Shown piece by piece: positions 10,706 through 21,500 of a DNA stretch of 64,000 nt. The notes under the pieces are model-generated. The model saw nothing but the letters and a program-made list of their open reading frames with translations. It did not search any database and was not told where the DNA came from. Each line of letters opens with the position of its first letter. Position 1 is the first letter of the stretch. The DNA is from Arachnopeziza araneosa (lineage: Eukaryota; Ascomycota; Leotiomycetes; Helotiales; Arachnopezizaceae): positions 62,001 to 126,000 of the forward strand of contig QYAI01000013.1 in assembly GCA_003988855.1 (NCBI GenBank), written 5' to 3'. Both the position numbers and the translations under genes were made by a program.

Positions 10706-11588
10706 ATGTCCAAACCAAAGTATGAGATGTGACTTTCGATACTTTCATTGGCGTTTCTAACCTTCCAAAAAAGTCCAGTGAAGACAGACGCACCTGCAAC
10801 GGCAGTCATGACGCCTGTAACCAAAGACAAACTCGAGAGAAAAAAACCACCCACCTTCCAGTCAGTCCTCTGGTTTCACTTGCTTATTGAACTAACACGG
10901 CTCTAGGGATTCAAACGCCATGATCACTCTCTATGCAGGCTCTAGTCCAGAAGCTGCCGGAATTACAGTCCACAAATCATTTGCTTGTCATTATTCACCA
11001 GTCTTGGATGCCGCATTGAACAGCGGTCTTCTCGAAGGTCAGACGCAATCCTATCGATTGGCCGAGCCCGATATCATCATCCTCCAGGTTCTAGTTCATT
11101 GGTTTTATAATCAAAAAATCAATCTTAAAGATTACGATCTCAAGTTTAACGCAACCCCATGGAAATTGAATTCGGAAGAACGATCAGAGCAATCTGATCA
11201 ACTAACGAAGAGGGCCGATACAAATCTGTTAGAGGATTATGCACTGGTAAAACTATGGGTTTTGGCCGATTATCTTATCATTCCTAGTCTACAAAACGCC
11301 CTAATCGATACACTCCATGAAAACTCGAGACGATTCCCTGCTCTTCCTGTCTACGACTATGTCTGGAAAAATACATCAGCGCACAGTCTCTTGAGAAAAT
11401 ACCTAGTCAATCAATCCATAGTCTTCAATCCTACTACCTATGAGATATGGGGCCCCAAGCTTCCCAAAGCTATGCTCATCGAAATCATTATCAATATGGC
11501 GAAGAATACAACCACCAGTCGAGTTGAGGCATACCGCAAACTTAACATCCAAGACTACAAATTCAAATGCCCTGACTCTAAAGTTTAA
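10706..11588 (+). CDS. BTB/POZ-domain protein, paralog D (intact)
   Basis: Three exons: 10706-10719, 10774-10860 and 10907-11588, joined in phase 2 at both junctions with canonical GT-AG ends. The product has 260 residues. The N-terminal leader is Lys/Thr/Pro-rich; the BTB fold begins at FQDSNAMITLYAG and runs through GITVHKSFACHYSPVLDAAL, SYRLAEPDIIILQ and LVHWFYNQKIN. A linker follows, then the C-terminal helical part typical of this array: LVKLWVLADYLIIPSLQNAL and LPKAMLIEIIINMAK. BTB domains mediate dimerisation and often recruit cullin-3, but no second known domain is present, so the role is unknown. This is one of only two copies in the array without a stop. Confidence 0.88.
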
Positions 11589-12393
11589 ATCGGCTGTTCT
11601 CTGCTCGCTCCATCTTAACGGACTGGTATGCTAGAAAGGCGGGTCGTTGAGGTTTTTTTTGCGTACCGTTATGAGATCGATACCCTAATTAGAACTACGG
11701 CAGATGGGAGCGATAGAATAATGAGAAAATATTTATCAAGTCACAATCTTTCGCCGCCTAGCTCTCTCAAAAACATATTTATTTCAATACAGGTACTTGC
11801 TGTTAACCTTCTTCTACATTAGGGTTTTTCTGCCTGTGTTCTTCCTCCTGGAGTAGACCTCCCTCAAAATTTTGTTCCTGGGTAGAATTAATTCCATTCT
11901 CGTAGAAGCGTAAAGTTCTCCTCCCTACGCAACTTTCGACTGCGTAGGTAATATCAGAAAAATACGACGGAAAGGCTTCACAATTATAGGTTGGATTTGA
12001 GAGAATCTAGGAAAATGATCTTTAGTATTTCGAATTAGGCTCACTTGATGGTATTTTTCGACCACTTGATATCGTCAACATGAACATTAGTATTGCATAG
12101 TACTCTTTGGCGCTACTTCTGCTTAGCTTGGATCATTAATTTTCAAGCCGTGCAAGTCGGAAATGAGACGAACTCACAATTGAACGGAACTCTAATTCAG
12201 TCACGGGCATTGAATAGTGAATTTTACCTCCTCCAAGATGGCTATTTAAGTAGCTCCTCTTCGATTCTTCAACCTCCTCCCAACAACCTCGATCTATCAA
12301 ACTTGAGCTGACGACTTTAAGCTTCTAACGCTTTAAAATCCAGTCTTTTACTTCAAGCTTTCAACTTGTTCAATCATCTCGATAGACTTGAGG
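11589..12393. other. Spacer between BTB copies D and E
   Basis: 0.8 kb, AT-rich; holds the possible BTB fragment listed at 11628-11760 and otherwise nothing I can support. Confidence 0.45.
11628..11760 (+). pseudogene. Possible fragment of a sixth BTB paralog
   Basis: The frame from 11628 reads YRYEIDTLIRTTADGSDRIM followed by RKYLSSHNL, resembling the C-terminal half of the array proteins (copy C: FIYRSTRDGSELRSYIARYY; copy D: YVWKNTSAHSLLRKYLVNQS). No BTB fold precedes it. It sits 40 bases after the stop of copy D and may be a leftover of tandem duplication. The match is short and chance similarity is possible. Confidence 0.35.
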
Positions 12394-13127
12394 ATGCCTC
12401 AATTAGGAAACGTCAAAGGCGAAATCATGTTAGTCCAACTCTTTGATCTACTTCTTGAGACTAACGACCTACTAGGGATAGCAACCGCTTGTACCTCAAT
12501 ACGAAAGACGGTCCATTGTATGAAGCCGTTAAGATGCATCGGAACTGCGCTTGCCACTACTCACGAGTCATCGAAAATAAAGTGAAAGAGAGCAACTGTT
12601 ACTACTATCGATTAGAAGAGCCGGAAGTCATCATCGTGCAGATCTTGGCCGACTGGTTCTACAAGCAAAATTTCAACCTAGCGGACTATGCATTGGACAA
12701 GCTGATGCCAGTCTGGACCTCTCGCCCAGAACCCAAGACGAACGCCGAGCTCGCCACGAGAGACAAGACTCTTGCACATGCTCGAGCCTGCCTTGCGCTC
12801 GCAAAGCTCTGGATACTAGGCGACCAGTTGCACATCCGGAGTCTCCAAAACCTCTGCATCGACAAACTAGAGCAGATCCAGACGAGGACCACTTTCGTCC
12901 CGACAGCCATCTTTCAGTACGTCTGGGCCCACACATCCAAGAACAGTCGGCTCCGGAGCTATCTCATCCACGAGTGCGCCAAGCTGGATCCCAGATTCTA
13001 TGCTGTGCGGCAGGAGCGATTCCCGAAGGAGATGCTGGTCGACATCATGCAGTTCACGACGCTGACCGTGGACCAGCGAAAGAAAGTCTACAAGAATCGA
13101 CACCCGGGATATTACCGATACTCATGA
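12394..13127 (+). CDS. BTB/POZ-domain protein, paralog E (intact)
   Basis: Exon 1 is 12394-12428, intron 12429-12475 (donor GTTAGT, acceptor CTACTAG), exon 2 12476-13127; phase 2 as in the other copies. The product has 228 residues. The BTB fold starts at MDSNRLYLNTKDG and continues with VKMHRNCACHYSRVIENK, YYYRLEEPEVIIVQILADWF and YKQNFNLADY. The C-terminal half has LAKLWILGDQLHIRSLQNLC, YVWAHTSKNSRLRSYLIHEC and FPKEMLVDIM. The leader is much shorter than in copy C. From about 12700 the coding sequence is clearly GC-richer than copies A-D, so it has not followed the AT drift of the rest of the array. It is the last copy in the row. Confidence 0.88.
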
Positions 13128-13733
13128 AACACTATGTTGATTTGTGATACCCTGGTCTAAAATGGAAGGTCACGGGTTAATAACCATCAGAAAGATTCTT
13201 CTTACATGTCACTTTCTATTGGGTTTGGGAGCTTTGAGATACACCGCCGAGTGTAAGTCTCTTAAAGGAATTCGGGAATTGACGCAGGGATATTAAGATA
13301 TGTGACACCGGCGAGTGTTGGTCTCTAATCAGAGCTCAGGAATTAGGTAGCATAGGAAATGCAGACTTCCTCTCACACTAACAATCGCTCACCTTGTCTC
13401 GCAAGCCGTGAGACCGCTTCTATCACTCCAATTTCCACTTGACATAAATACCAAGGCTCAGGTGAATTCAATTCAATTTTTTGGCTAAAGAAAAGATATC
13501 TGCGTTAACTATCCAAATCACTTTTAATTCGGTCCGATGTTATTAATCCATCCTCAAAAAACCAATAGACTAAATAAACAACACACACAAGAAAAGAAGC
13601 AGATATCAATCTTCGTCATGAAACATCATTGAACGCGACAAGTTCTCACCCACAATATGAAAATACGTAAGTGCCAGCGTCAGCTAGTTTAGACCATGAG
13701 CCAGCTAGCTGGCTCATGAAAATGTTCGACTTT
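13128..13733. other. Intergenic between BTB copy E and the 13.7 kb gene
   Basis: Convergent 3' flanks of two genes. Apart from the palindrome listed at 13695-13718 I see nothing. Confidence 0.5.
13695..13718. repeat. 24-bp perfect palindrome at a 3' end
   Basis: The half-site CATGAGCCAGCT is followed directly by its exact reverse complement. It lies 16-39 bases downstream of the stop codon of the minus-strand gene ending at 13734, so it would be in its 3' UTR. A hairpin or cruciform could form; a role in 3' processing or transcript stability is only inference. Confidence 0.7.
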
Positions 13734-15317
13734 TCAGTCCTTCTCAGAAGCGGAAGTGGAAATAAACAATTCCCTCCCAATCTCCTCCATTTTCTTCGCC
13801 GCCTCGGCGAAACTCATGACTCTTCTATTCTCCACATGGCGGAGGATAGTACCTGCACTTTGCTGTTGCGGGGTTTGAGCAGCCTGCTGCTGGATTTCCG
13901 CATTCGATTGTGGTTGCGGTGCTGGTCTTGTGGGTGTTGAAACTGGTGCGGAAGAAGCTGGAGTAGCTGCTGGGGTGGGATTCCATGCATCTCCATGCTT
14001 CTTCGGGAGGACTCGCTTCTCGCAATCGATAGTCTCACCTCTCAGAATCAAAACGTACTCAACTGGACTCTTTTTGCCTGATTTTTTCCACCATCCCTTC
14101 TTCTCGGTGACAGGATGGGAAATCTTTCTTCTTTCTCTCATCATGAATCCTACTATTTCATAAGCTCTCTTTATCTTCTCGTTCGAACATGCAGCTTCTC
14201 GGCTTTCGATCAATTTCTGAACCTCCCATTGGCCGCCTTCAGGCAGGTTTAGGATCTGCGTTTTGAATTCAGCTGCATGCTGAGCAGGTGTTAAGGTATT
14301 TTGGCATTCTAGACGTAGCGCTCGAGTCTCGGCTTCAGAGGAGAGGACGGGCTTTACGTAGTAAGTTGCTTGATTATGCTTGTAAGTTGTGCTGACTCGA
14401 ACACCGCAGACAGTTCGGCTGTTCTGAACGACTTTGCTGGGTTCGTTGCGGCGGAGGAGCCAGGTCTCGTACATAATTGCAGGATTCAGGATGGTTACAC
14501 TGTAGGGAGTTAGTTTTGGCATGGTAATTGTAGGAAATATTAACCTTGAGGAAGACGAGCAGGTCGAGGAGAGCGAGACACTACTTTTTGAAGAACGGAG
14601 ATGAGGTTTTTCGTTACTCTCCATTGCTGGTTTGGATGGTTGTTCGACTTGTGGTGCTTGTTGAACAAGCGCTGGAGCGGGCTCCTCCTCCTTCATCTCC
14701 TCAACCTCTACTTCTGCTACATCCAAGCCAGCAAGTTTTCTCAATCTCGGGACATAGTCCTTCTGGACACCTATCAATCTTTCTGCCACCAATGGCAGCA
14801 TATTTCTCAACGCCGCAAGTTCATTTTCTTCCGCCGGGTTTCTCTTCTCCATTCGATTAAGCCCAACCCAACAAACCGTCTCAATCAACACTCTTACTCG
14901 ATACTTCTCTACATACAGTCGACTCCTCAAGCCTGCCGCTCTGGCCTCGTTTCCGCATACTAAACACCACGCTGCTCTTGGCACTCTGACCAATCCCACA
15001 TCATTCGGCTCGAAAACTCGGAGTCTCCGGGCTTCGGAGACTCTCTCCGAAAGCAGCCTGAAAGCAAAGAGGATGTCGTGACATACTGGGAGAAGGAAAG
15101 AAGATGTAGGAGAAAGGGATAGAGACGGAAATCGAGCGATTGTGGCGTGTAGCGAGTTCAGGAGGGAGCAGGTTACCGCTGAAACGGCAACTAGCTCCTC
15201 TACCGCTTCGATGGGATGGGGAAGGGTCGATAGATACTTTGTCGTCCCGGTGACAAGATAATTGCCAATTCGAGATACGTCGAGGAGGTTAGGTTGGGTG
15301 GAAACTACTTCGGACAT
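13734..15317 (-). CDS. Uncharacterised fungal protein
   Basis: The frame is open from the ATG at 15317 to the TGA at 13734 (527 codons), but bases 14500-14544 look like an intron: GTTAAT donor, ACTAAC branch point, CTACAG acceptor, 45 nt with no stop. Spliced, the product has 512 residues; exons are 15317-14545 and 14499-13734. The N-terminal third is helical and hydrophobic-patterned (IEAVEELVAVSAVTCSLLNS); the middle is Glu/Pro/Ser-rich; a compact region around NPAIMYETWLLRRNEPSK to KKGWWKKSGKKSPVEYVLIL looks folded; a Pro/Gln-rich stretch precedes a C-terminal helix. No signal peptide. I do not recognise the family. Confidence 0.8.
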   Translation of the reverse strand: MSEVVSTQPNLLDVSRIGNYLVTGTTKYLSTLPHPIEAVEELVAVSAVTCSLLNSLHATIARFPSLSLSPTSSFLLPVCHDILFAFRLLSERVSEARRLRVFEPNDVGLVRVPRAAWCLVCGNEARAAGLRSRLYVEKYRVRVLIETVCWVGLNRMEKRNPAEENELAALRNMLPLVAERLIGVQKDYVPRLRKLAGLDVAEVEVEEMKEEEPAPALVQQAPQVEQPSKPAMESNEKPHLRSSKSSVSLSSTCSSSSRLIFPTITMPKLTPYSVTILNPAIMYETWLLRRNEPSKVVQNSRTVCGVRVSTTYKHNQATYYVKPVLSSEAETRALRLECQNTLTPAQHAAEFKTQILNLPEGGQWEVQKLIESREAACSNEKIKRAYEIVGFMMRERRKISHPVTEKKGWWKKSGKKSPVEYVLILRGETIDCEKRVLPKKHGDAWNPTPAATPASSAPVSTPTRPAPQPQSNAEIQQQAAQTPQQQSAGTILRHVENRRVMSFAEAAKKMEEIGRELFISTSASEKD

Positions 15318-18300
15318 GGTGAGGCCGGGGGTAAACGTATGGATGGTATTGATACAAGTGGTACAATTGCAAAGGAAAGTCGATGCGAGACGGTGGAGAA
15401 AAGAAGCTCCTTATTTGAGATGGAATTGTGAATCGTCACCGATGCTGTCGAGTCTATATAGATGAAGCTGAAGCTGAAGACGTGGATGATATTCGTTCGG
15501 TATCTGTAAGGCTGCTGCTACCTACTCGGTGAGCGCACCCTTGTCACAGCAAGACTTTACCCCTAGTAACCGTAGCTAGGCGCAAAAGCATTCTACGAAT
15601 AGTCACCGGTCAAGATCTGTGATATTCCTTCGTATTGCGCCAAGCCATTCAGCTCTTCGAACATCTCGAATGTCTTTTTCTGGAAGAAGGGGAAAACTCC
15701 GTTGCTGTAGCTGCTCATCAACGCGGGACTAAGCGATTGGCCCACCCGCCATGGTGCAGCTTTCACCGAAAACCCGCCGTGTAATTGGCTTGGAAGCTTG
15801 GACTCGCTCTCGGTTGCCTGGTTCTATCGTCGATTCATTCACGACAACTTTCTAATGGTTGTGCACTACCAAGGCTCTTTTGATGGCGACAAGGCGTCGA
15901 ATGACGACGTGCTCGTGGGTTACATGTACCTTGACGGACTCAGCCGCAGCGTCCCGAGACTGCATCATCTGCAGGGAGAGCGTCTCACCAGTGCCCCGTT
16001 CTCGAAACCGCCTGATGGTCGATTTCGTCCATATCAGACCGAAGAGACTATCGCCGGAAGCATCGAGTCAAGCGCTGATGGGTCGCAGCTATCCATTCCT
16101 TCTCTCAAAGCCCTAGTTTCAAAACTCCAAGTCCTAGACATGATGTTGGGCGAGAGTATAACAGCAGACTCAGGAGTCATGACTCACTCACCGCTGAGTG
16201 AGGCCACACAAGCAAGTCGAGTTGTCCTTGGGATTTCTTTGCCCAAACCTTGATCGCTGACGGTCTTCTACCGCTGTGTCGATTTGACGTTTTTCATGCA
16301 CAGAATGGCACTCAAATTCAAGTAAACATCAAGTTGAACTGTTACCATCTCCATTTTTCATACAATTCCTAAAAGATTGTTCTATATCGAAGAGGGTTTT
16401 ATAGCCAGCGCTGGGGATTCCTGTCTCATGCAAACTTCATATATCATCATTCAAGGAAAGGAAGTTCATAGTCGAGAAAGTACACGGATAATCCTGTGCA
16501 CAGATACATGCCCGCGAAACGCCTATCGAGACCGCCAGATGCAGCGATACATCACAAACAGCCTCACTTTTAAATCTATGGAGCAACGTCACCAAATTCT
16601 CCAACACATCTGCCGTTCCATTACCCGCCTCTGCCAAACGCTCGGCCCACATAACATCTTTACGCAAGTCAATACCTCCTCCCTCTCAACCTCTTGATCT
16701 GCAAGATCAATCCAACAAGTGCGCCGCAAACATCTCAACGCTTTTCTCGCCTATTCTTGCTACCCTTAACCCACCGATGGAGGGACAGCGCATGTATACA
16801 TGAGTTGTGCGAGGTAATACTATAAGAGCGATGTTCGACACAAGGCCTGAGATCAGTGATTTCCTCGAGCGTGATGGTGTCTTCAGCCAGTTCATCTGAA
16901 CAACCATAATTGATCCCGCATTGAACCGACCAAGATAGAGGAAAATTCGCAATCTACCTGTGTTGGGTCGATTCTTTAGCTTTCTTTGTTATGCGGACTA
17001 ATCTACGGATATTAGTTCTCGTGTTGATTGAGTGAATGAAACAGAGAGCCCGCCTTTGATTCAAAGCTAGACTTTCCTATTCTGGGCTGCCAATAATGTA
17101 CGCATGGATGAAAAACGGATACGAGCAGCTCATGGTGCTGTGTCAAGCTTTGTGGACCGAAATTCTGGGTCTGGTTGAGAATATGAAGGTGATCTCTTAC
17201 ATGATTTGCCCGGAAAAGAGCTTGAAAGTTTGTGATGGAGTTATCTTGAATATAATTTGAAGGGAGTCAACGTTATAGTATGCGTCATTTCAGCGAACCA
17301 GTAACTACCAGGCAAATAATCTAATTATCCAGCTTTAGCCGCTCACCGATGATAGTCATTACGGTAGCGAGATATTGGTTGTAAATTCAACTAACATAGT
17401 TATGTCTGGATATATGTAGCACAGCCACTAATAATATGGCGACGAAATGTAAAGGTGAAGTTTGTTCTTTGAGTCATAAATTGAATTTGACTGACGCGGC
17501 AATATAGCTAAGCGGATAACTGAGTGCATAACTTGTCGCATTTCTATTGCAAATAGGTTGCGACTATGGCTTGATCTGCAGAGAAACATAACCACAAGAT
17601 TCTAACACATGCATTAACTACAATACCATTTTGTTAGAATTATCATCGAGCAATGCATGGCAGCATTAATATCGGCAGCTTAGGCACTGTCAACTGACCT
17701 CTCATAAATTTAACTTCGACACGATCCTAATGGCTTTTTCTGTTCGTGTCTAGCCACAAGTACAGGATCCGCTATCCACACTTTTGAGCTCCATGCAGAT
17801 CGACACTATGAGATGCATCTATGAACGTCGACCCCCCGGGTCTAGCCTGGGCTCCAGAATTTAAAGAATAGCCATCTCCGCTCGGAGAGAGGATCTAACA
17901 GTCTCGGTTGCGAGAGTGAATGAAGCCAAGAGCTGATGGCTATGTATCGTGAGAAGTTGCATAGACAACTGCACCATCTCTGTTTCGCAGAGGTGGCTTA
18001 ATGAACTAGCAGAGGCTTACCATGAGTGCTGAGACTCAAGAGCCGAGAGTTAGCTCAGCACAGCAAAGCCGCTGTGGATAGCTCGAGTAAACGAGTCTAC
18101 CGAGAAGCTCACACCGAGCATCTCCAGCACAGCCATACGCCACCATGGCTGCACCACCACATTTTAAGTTAATACCTCATCAGATGCAAGGAAAATATTT
18201 CACCCTTTTTTGATCCTCTATCTATTCATAAATCATCGCCCAGATCAAACGCCGCCTTACTGGCCGGCAGTATCCGCATTCCGCAGCCGCTAGATACCGA

Positions 18301-18523
18301 CTACATACCCCTATCACGAGCGGGTTCAAATTTTCTAAGCGAGCAGGAGCCTTATGCAGGTAACCTAACAGGCCGAATTTTAAGGTACTTTTATCTATCC
18401 ATCTTATTTGTCTTTAAGCCTCATATGAAGTAGGTTCTTGATACTGCCTTGGCCACTTTCCCAACAATTCCCCCATCCCAGATATTCCTCATGCTACAGC
18501 TAACATTCGTTCTCTCATATGAT
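15318..18523. other. 3.2 kb without a confident gene
   Basis: An open frame at about 15798-16253 is moderately GC-rich and long for chance, but has no convincing start or domain; an overlapping frame contains the Cys pair DCIICRES without further metal-ligand spacing. The stretch 16260-17860 is AT-rich with nothing visible. 17875-18150 holds the hairpin cluster listed separately. Confidence 0.45.
17875..18150. other. Cluster of hairpin-forming inverted repeats (possible structured RNA)
   Basis: Within about 275 bases there are at least seven short stem-loops: 17902-17915 (5 bp, GTTG loop), 17924-17941 (5 bp), 17955-17970 (5 bp), 17974-17996 (9 bp with one G-T pair, TTTCG loop), 18026-18061 (8 bp plus an inner 4 bp), 18082-18095 (4 bp) and 18131-18150 (6 bp). 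The segment is GC-richer than its surroundings and has no long open frame. It does not match the tRNA, SRP, RNase P or hammerhead signatures I know. It may be a non-coding RNA or a short repeat; which strand would be transcribed is unknown. Confidence 0.35.
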
Positions 18524-21500
18524 TCACGTCGGCTTCATGACTTCCCAGCCACTCATCCCCAGACCTTCATCATCGCCCAATAAATCGATCGGTCTCGGCG
18601 GAAGACTCGGTCTGGACCCCTCATCGTCATTCGTTGCATCGCCATTAGTTCCATTCCTCTTTGCTCGTCTTGGTTGTGGTGGTAGTGGAACATCTTTGAT
18701 TCCTCCCGTGTTGGAAATGGAAGGACGAGACCCAGAGACCGATATTGAAGACAGGGTTGGCGAGGAAGTAGTCGATGGAGACGATGTAAGATGGATAGGT
18801 TTCCTTGCTACAGGAGGAGGAGCTTTCTTGGATGAAGAGCTTGAGTTTGATAAACGCCGATCTTGAGATGAGGATCTCGTGGTTGCTGTTCTCGCCAACG
18901 TGTTGCGAAGAGCGGGGCGGCTGTCGGTAACTTCAGCTTGGGAGAAGGTCCTGGTTAATTCCGAGACGCTGGAGGCGGGATTAAAAGGAGGCGGTAGCTT
19001 CCGAGTGCCATTCAAGGCAGTTGCCGATGAAGCGGGTCGAGGATTTGGTGGCGGTGGTGCGATGGATCTTGCACCTTGTGTTACCATCCTGGGAGGTGAT
19101 ACGGTCACCCAGTCCGGTTCCTCTGTGGGGGTGTAAGGGTTCGATGGACGACTTGGATTTGGTATCAGTCCTTTTTGTGGAGGCTGAAGATTGGATCTTG
19201 CAGGTTGGACATTATCTAGCCACCATTTGCGCCTATCCGAGCTTGCAGGCGGCAGCCCAGGCTCGATGGGATCGTATCCGATGAGATCTTCATCGTCGGT
19301 ATCATCATCTTGCGTGTTGGCTGTAGTGCTACCAACCAGTGCACGACGTTTGTCGTAGATCTGACGGCTAAGAGACTCCTTCCGTTCTTCGTCTACAATA
19401 CTCACAGTGCATACAAAAGTCGCAAAGACAGGACGATGGTCTGAGAAACGCAAAGGTGCGGTATTGTAGTTGATCTGGCGGATGTTGGATCCTTTGCGAA
19501 GGATGCGATCCGTCCAGGCAGGTATCCGAGCTTTCTCACTGTGACTCAAGTTAGGCATGTGATCGACAGAGTCACCTCAGACTTACGATGTATCATAAAT
19601 ATCCTCACCGAGGTCGTATTTGTAAGTAGGATTGAATGTGATCCTTGCTTCCGAGTAGTAAGGGAACGCCAATCCTGCTACCATCTGAAGGTTTAACTGG
19701 TCGTTTTCGTAAAGAGTTTCCAAGTCACCCATCTTGATGTATTGTTTAACCTTCTCAGACCCAAGGCCGATTCTATAGTTGAAATCTCCCATCCAAAATA
19801 CACTGTCGTGGTCATCGATGCCGCGGTTCCTCTGAAATCTTAAGCCACTATGGATAGTGTCATAGTCTTTGTTTCTCTCCTCATAGTTCGCAAAACCTGC
19901 CGCAAGATGAGCTGTTACAAAACAAATCTGAGTATTGGCATAATCCATCCTAATAGCCACGGCACCCTTGTTGCCTGCCATTCCTGACATTCCAGTTTTC
20001 TTGACACTGCCTTCCACATTTTTGATGTGTTTCAGTATCGAGGACTTGACAAAGATGCAAAGAGCAGCGCCAACAAGCTGACCACTCCGCAGAAGAACAT
20101 AACGATCAGTGCTGGTAGAGCGAGCTTGTCTATTCAATGTCCTTCGTACTGCTCGCTCCCACTCTTGTTTGCGCGTGGGGTCACTATTCATAATCTGCTG
20201 AGGGCTAAGTTCGACAATTTCTTGGAAACCCACAGCAACGATTTCTGGGTTTTGCTGCGATGGATCGAGGTCTGGACATAACCACGATGAGAGGTCTTCA
20301 TCGACACCAGTCGTTCGACCATTTAGGTTAAATGTTCCACACCATATCTTGATATTCTCCGTTGATTGAAACTCAGCACTGCGCTTAGCCAACTCAGAAG
20401 TAACATAATCGTTGATGGGATCAAATAAATGAACTGGGGTTTGCCCAACCAATCTACCCAACAGGACATCAATTGTGTTTTGGCGTGCTTTATCTGCAAA
20501 GTTATTGATGTACAGCCGAGTTGCACTTTTCCTTGCATCTGCAATGGCTCCTGCTAAAGACATCTTCCCATGTCTAGTAAACGAAGATTTCAGTGCTCCT
20601 GTTCCAGCATATATCCTTGATAGAGCATCCCCATTATCTGCCCATAAGCTCGAGTGACGCATCCAGAAATTTGAAGGTGCGTGCTCGCCACGATGACTCA
20701 AGAAAGATTCGACAGCCATCTGTGAAATGATGGTCTGGATTAAGTTGGTTCTGTCAAGACAATCAAGACAGTTTGTCCGAAATACACCTTCCTGCTGGAG
20801 AACAACTATTGTTCTTCGATGTGGTCTCTCGTGCCTATCCTCCGGGAGGTCTTCGACCTCTTCAGAGAGATAATAAGCAAATCCTTCTGCAGATGCTTCG
20901 ATCAACCTCCGAATCATGCTGGCTGCCTCGTATCCATTTGGTCCTTTTGTCTCTGCATGGAAATCGAATTCGGTTTCCCGTAGAAGCTGATGATCCCGAC
21001 CAGTCTTATCTCCGGTATTGTTATTTAACGCAGAATGTCTGATTCCATATCGATAGAGGTTTGTCAGCTCTGCCTCTCCAGGTTTCGTTTCGCTGAGGAG
21101 ATTAACAACGTGGACTGCGCCATAGTTTGCTTCCAGCTCTCCAAAGTGTTTATCGAAAGCAGGCTGTGTTCCCTCCGCAGATCGCGTAATGCTTATCTTC
21201 TGCTGTCCAGGAAGCAATCCTGCAGCCTGTTCCCAGAAAACGGGAACAGAGCCTCTAATCTGGGCGTATGAGAAGCAGATTCCTGCTGGTTTCTCTTGTG
21301 TTCCCAGGTCTGCTTGTCCTGTTATGGAAGGGCTCCAGTAAATCGTTTCTGACTCGACAAAATTGGCCACGTTCCCATCATCGTCAATTCCTCTACTATT
21401 GAACCTCGTTCCTGCCCTCCTACATGACAACCGGGATATGAGGGTCAATGCTGATGGAAGTCCCGTTCTTGTGGTTCGTAGCGGTGCAGAAGATGATGGT

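Noticed and set aside
15798..16253. 151-codon plus-strand open frame and overlapping Cys-containing frame (DCIICRES)
   Set aside because: No ATG in good context, no further metal ligands and no splice support.
17924..17960. Hammerhead-like CTGATGG within the hairpin cluster
   Set aside because: The core needs CTGATGA and a matching GAAA; neither is present.
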